A stretch of 8,206 bases of DNA from Chloroflexota bacterium (GTDB lineage Bacteria; Chloroflexota; Dehalococcoidia; Tepidiformales; Tepidiformaceae): contig CAUJEQ010000247.1 of the NCBI GenBank assembly GCA_963169135.1, forward strand, positions 1 to 8,206, written 5' to 3'. The first letter of the stretch is position 1. Each line of letters opens with the position of its first letter. Of this stretch, positions 6,459-8,206 are shown piece by piece. Below the pieces are notes generated by a model. It was not told where the DNA came from. It made no database searches and worked only from the letters and a program-made list of their open reading frames with translations. The position numbers and the translations under genes are program-made.

Positions 6459-6464
6459 TATAAC
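6459..6464 (+). promoter_or_regulatory. -10 box TATAAC, leaderless-type promoter of the TauE-like gene
   Basis: TATAAC is a five-of-six match to TATAAT, 6 bases before the GTG at 6471. There is no Shine-Dalgarno in the spacer CGCTCA. Weak TTCGGC at 6435-6440 with an 18-bp spacer could be a -35. It is back-to-back with the MBL operon promoter in the same 74-bp gap, so the two polymerase sites nearly touch. Confidence 0.5.
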
Positions 6465-6470
6465 CGCTCA

Positions 6471-7205
6471 GTGGAATGGCCCGTGGCGCTCGCAATCATC
6501 CTGCTCGCCGCCATCGCCGCCTGCATCCAGGCTCTCTCCGGCTTCGGCTTCTCCCTCTTCATCGTCCCGTTTCTCGCCGTCATCATCGGCCCGAAAGACA
6601 CCGTCGTTCTCGCGAACTTCCTGAGCATGACCGTGAACGTCATCCAGTTCCCTCGCCTCCGCCACTCCGTCGAGCGCCGCACGGCCGGTGTCCTCACGGC
6701 CGGCTCGTTCGCCGGGATGCCCGTGGGCCTCGCCGTCCTTCTCCTCGTCGACCCTGCCGCGCTCAAGGTGATCATCGCCACCGCCGTGATCGTCTTCACG
6801 CTGCTCATCATGCGCGGCCTTCGCATCCACGGCGGCGGCACCCCCGGCGACCTCGCAACTGGCTTCGCCAGCGGCCTCCTCAACACCTCCACCTCCATGT
6901 CGGGACCGCCTATCGTCCTCTACCTCACCGGAAAGGGCCTCTCGCCGTCGTTCTTCCGCGGCACGATCAACGCGTTCTTCATGATCACCTCGCTCGGGGC
7001 CGTTGCGCTCCTGCTCGCCTCAGGTTCCGTGAAGCCGTGGGTCGTCGGCGCATTCCTCCTCGCCATGCCCGCCGCCGAGGCCGGCCGCATCCTCGGCAAC
7101 CGCCTCTTTGACCGCATCGACGAGGTCCGCTTCCGCCGCCTCGTCTACGCTATCCTCCTCACCAGCGCCACAGTCGCCCTCGCGAGCGCCATCCCCCGGG
7201 GCTAA
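6471..7205 (+). CDS. TauE/SafE (sulfite exporter) family membrane permease
   Basis: 244 residues from GTG 6471, almost entirely hydrophobic, with about seven to eight predicted membrane segments (roughly residues 4-22, 28-50, 74-93, 97-115, 128-152, 165-185, 188-206, 222-240). The TauE/SafE family consists of inner-membrane carriers linked to sulfite, sulfonate or organosulfur-acid export, and many members have no known substrate. Family signs are the duplicated halves: ALSGFGFSLFIVPFLAV (21-37) in the first, and ASGLLNTSTSMSGPPIVLYL (133-152) in the second. The latter corresponds to the usual 'aG-x-x-x-g-x-tG-x-gGPp-x-x-x-y' loop. Short polar loops carry HSVERR and RIDEVRFRR. The length is typical. 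GTG is chosen because a -10 box sits 6 bases upstream and because it begins the first helix; no ATG is present in frame before it. Divergent from the YcbL-like hydrolase. No sulfur-metabolism gene is next to it, so a sulfite role is not supported by context. Confidence 0.88.
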   Translation: MEWPVALAIILLAAIAACIQALSGFGFSLFIVPFLAVIIGPKDTVVLANFLSMTVNVIQFPRLRHSVERRTAGVLTAGSFAGMPVGLAVLLLVDPAALKVIIATAVIVFTLLIMRGLRIHGGGTPGDLATGFASGLLNTSTSMSGPPIVLYLTGKGLSPSFFRGTINAFFMITSLGAVALLLASGSVKPWVVGAFLLAMPAAEAGRILGNRLFDRIDEVRFRRLVYAILLTSATVALASAIPRG

Positions 7206-7219
7206 CCGTTCAACCGTCC

Positions 7220-7247
7220 TTGTGTCCGGCCCCGCACCCGCTATCCT
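7220..7247 (+). promoter_or_regulatory. Candidate sigma70-type promoter of the PKD-protein gene
   Basis: TTGTGT (7220-7225) and TATCCT (7242-7247) are separated by 16 bp, an acceptable -35/-10 pair. Transcription would start near 7254. The leader of about 29 bases then carries a GGAG Shine-Dalgarno at 7274-7277, five bases before the ATG. This gene therefore uses a leadered design, unlike its neighbours. Confidence 0.45.
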
Positions 7248-7282
7248 TGCCTCGCCGCCCGGACAAGCGGCCTGGAGACACC

Positions 7283-8206
7283 ATGCCCCCGACTCAGCGC
7301 GCGGTGCTCGGCGGCGGTTTCAGCGCGCTCATCCTGGTGGCCGCCATGGCCGTCGCGTTGCTTCCGTCTCCGAGGTCAGCCCGCGCCGCCTGCGGAGACG
7401 CCGTGGAAGAGCCCGAAGTAGTTTTCGCGTTCAACCCGCCCCTCTCCGGCTTCGAAGTCCGGGGGCCCGCGCCACTTGACGTCACCGTCACCTGGGTCCC
7501 CGGCGCCACCGTTCCCGCCGGTTCGGCGGCGTTCCTCGACTGGGGAGACGGCTCGGTCCCCACGCCCTTCCACGGCACGGACTGCGGAGACGGTATCGCA
7601 ATGGACTGGCCCCCCCAGACGCACGCGCACACGTACGGCTCCCCGGGCAACTACACACTGAGCTGGGCCATCACCTCGGACGTCCTCAACATCAGCGTCC
7701 CCATCGGCTTCATCGTCGCCGAACAGGCGCAGACTCCCACCCCCACGGCCACCTCCACGCTTGCGCCCGCTCCGCCAACACCGGCACCTTCCGCTGCCGT
7801 GGCAAGCACGGTGGTGCCGGAGCCGGCCACGACGGCAGCAGCTTCCGGTCCGACGTCCGCGGTTACGCCATCTCCATCCCCAACCAGGGTGTCGCCGAGC
7901 GCCACGCCTGCTTCTGCCACGCCCACGGCAATGCTCCCGGTGGCGGCTGCCCCGGCAGACACGCCAACGTCCACCGGACCGGCGGCCCCTGAGGCCGACA
8001 TTCCGGAAGCGTTGAGTGCGATGCCCCGCCTCGATCAAATCGCGACGGATACCGGGACCATCGCCACCAATCTTGCGCTTGCGGGTGTCACACTCTGGGT
8101 CCTCTTCAGTTCGGTCTTGCTCAACCAGGTGCTGCAGGAACACCGCTCGGAAATCGATGAACGCACCTCCCGCCTCACGCGCCCGCTTCGCCGTTTCGTC
8201 GGCGGG
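7283..8206 (+). CDS. Secreted/membrane-anchored PKD-domain protein with Pro/Thr linker, 3' end cut
   Basis: Frame 2 is open from ATG 7283 to the last base, giving 308 residues with no stop. The start has a GGAG ribosome binding site at 7274-7277. Residues 1-35 form a signal peptide: Arg6, a hydrophobic core ALILVAAMAVALL (15-27), and an ARA-A signal-peptidase site near 35. Residues 43-146 look like a PKD (Ig-like beta-sandwich) domain. The signs are AFLDWGDGS (83-91) and HAHTYGSPGNYTLSW (114-128), matching the family's WGDG and HTY-x-x-x-G-x-Y-x-(V/L) motifs. C37 and C101 could form a disulfide. Residues 150-235 are a low-complexity Thr/Pro/Ala/Ser linker (TPTPTATSTLAPAPPTPAP and similar). 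A membrane helix follows at about 263-281 (LALAGVTLWVLFSSVLLNQVL), then a charged Arg/Glu-rich segment, probably cytoplasmic. The gene may continue into a larger membrane or cytoplasmic domain. PKD domains usually mediate protein or glycan contacts at the surface; the function is unknown. Confidence 0.8.
   Translation, partial: MPPTQRAVLGGGFSALILVAAMAVALLPSPRSARAACGDAVEEPEVVFAFNPPLSGFEVRGPAPLDVTVTWVPGATVPAGSAAFLDWGDGSVPTPFHGTDCGDGIAMDWPPQTHAHTYGSPGNYTLSWAITSDVLNISVPIGFIVAEQAQTPTPTATSTLAPAPPTPAPSAAVASTVVPEPATTAAASGPTSAVTPSPSPTRVSPSATPASATPTAMLPVAAAPADTPTSTGPAAPEADIPEALSAMPRLDQIATDTGTIATNLALAGVTLWVLFSSVLLNQVLQEHRSEIDERTSRLTRPLRRFVGG

Noticed and set aside
5701..7205. MBL hydrolase plus TauE permease as a persulfide dioxygenase/sulfite export module
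   Set aside because: The hydrolase has the YcbL-type GSIGRTDLPGG segment rather than persulfide-dioxygenase features, and no rhodanese or sulfide oxidase gene is present. Kept only as a weak idea under the divergent-promoter finding.
7376..8143. Long minus-strand open frames opposite the PKD-protein gene (also 7651-8001)
   Set aside because: Their products are low-complexity Gly/Arg or Ala/Val/Gly runs expected from GC-rich antisense of a Thr/Pro linker. The + frame has a Shine-Dalgarno, signal peptide and PKD motifs.

Overview
The window is 8.2 kb of GC-rich bacterial chromosome that is almost fully coding. It holds nine protein genes: seven complete, one cut at each end. I see no RNA genes, insertion sequences, CRISPR array or other mobile element, and no gene-free stretch longer than about 125 bases. 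Most genes strongly prefer C-ending codons. The last protein has the Pro/Thr-rich extracellular linker common in Chloroflexota, and the dCTP deaminase is of the Mycobacterium tuberculosis type. Several start codons lie 6-7 bases after a -10-like box with no ribosome binding site. Together this suggests a Chloroflexota bacterium (Dehalococcoidia-like) or possibly an actinobacterium; the assignment is inference.

Left part (1-2923): the end of an MFS efflux-type transporter on + runs tail-to-tail into a two-gene minus-strand unit. That unit is a class III (CaiB/BaiF) CoA-transferase followed by a stand-alone GyrI-like effector-binding-domain protein. The stop codons of the transporter and the GyrI-like gene overlap.

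Middle (2924-4222): a divergent intergenic region leads into dcd (dCTP deaminase, probably also a dUTPase). Next is an orphan Uma2-family nuclease gene with its own promoter just upstream of its ATG and with codon use unlike its neighbours.

Right part (4301-8206): two metallo-beta-lactamase-fold genes on the minus strand overlap by 4 bp (ATGA). The first is a glyoxalase II/YcbL-like hydrolase; the second is a beta-CASP RNA-processing nuclease of the CPSF73/TTHA0252 type. A TauE/SafE-family membrane permease is divergent from them. Last comes a secreted or membrane-anchored PKD-domain protein, reading on + from 7283 and open at the window edge.

The genes look like ordinary metabolic, nucleotide and RNA housekeeping functions plus transport. 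I did not find a convincing new multi-gene system. The most interesting points are the repeated leaderless-type promoters, the CoA-transferase/GyrI pair, the coupled MBL pair, the compositionally odd Uma2 gene and the truncated PKD surface protein.
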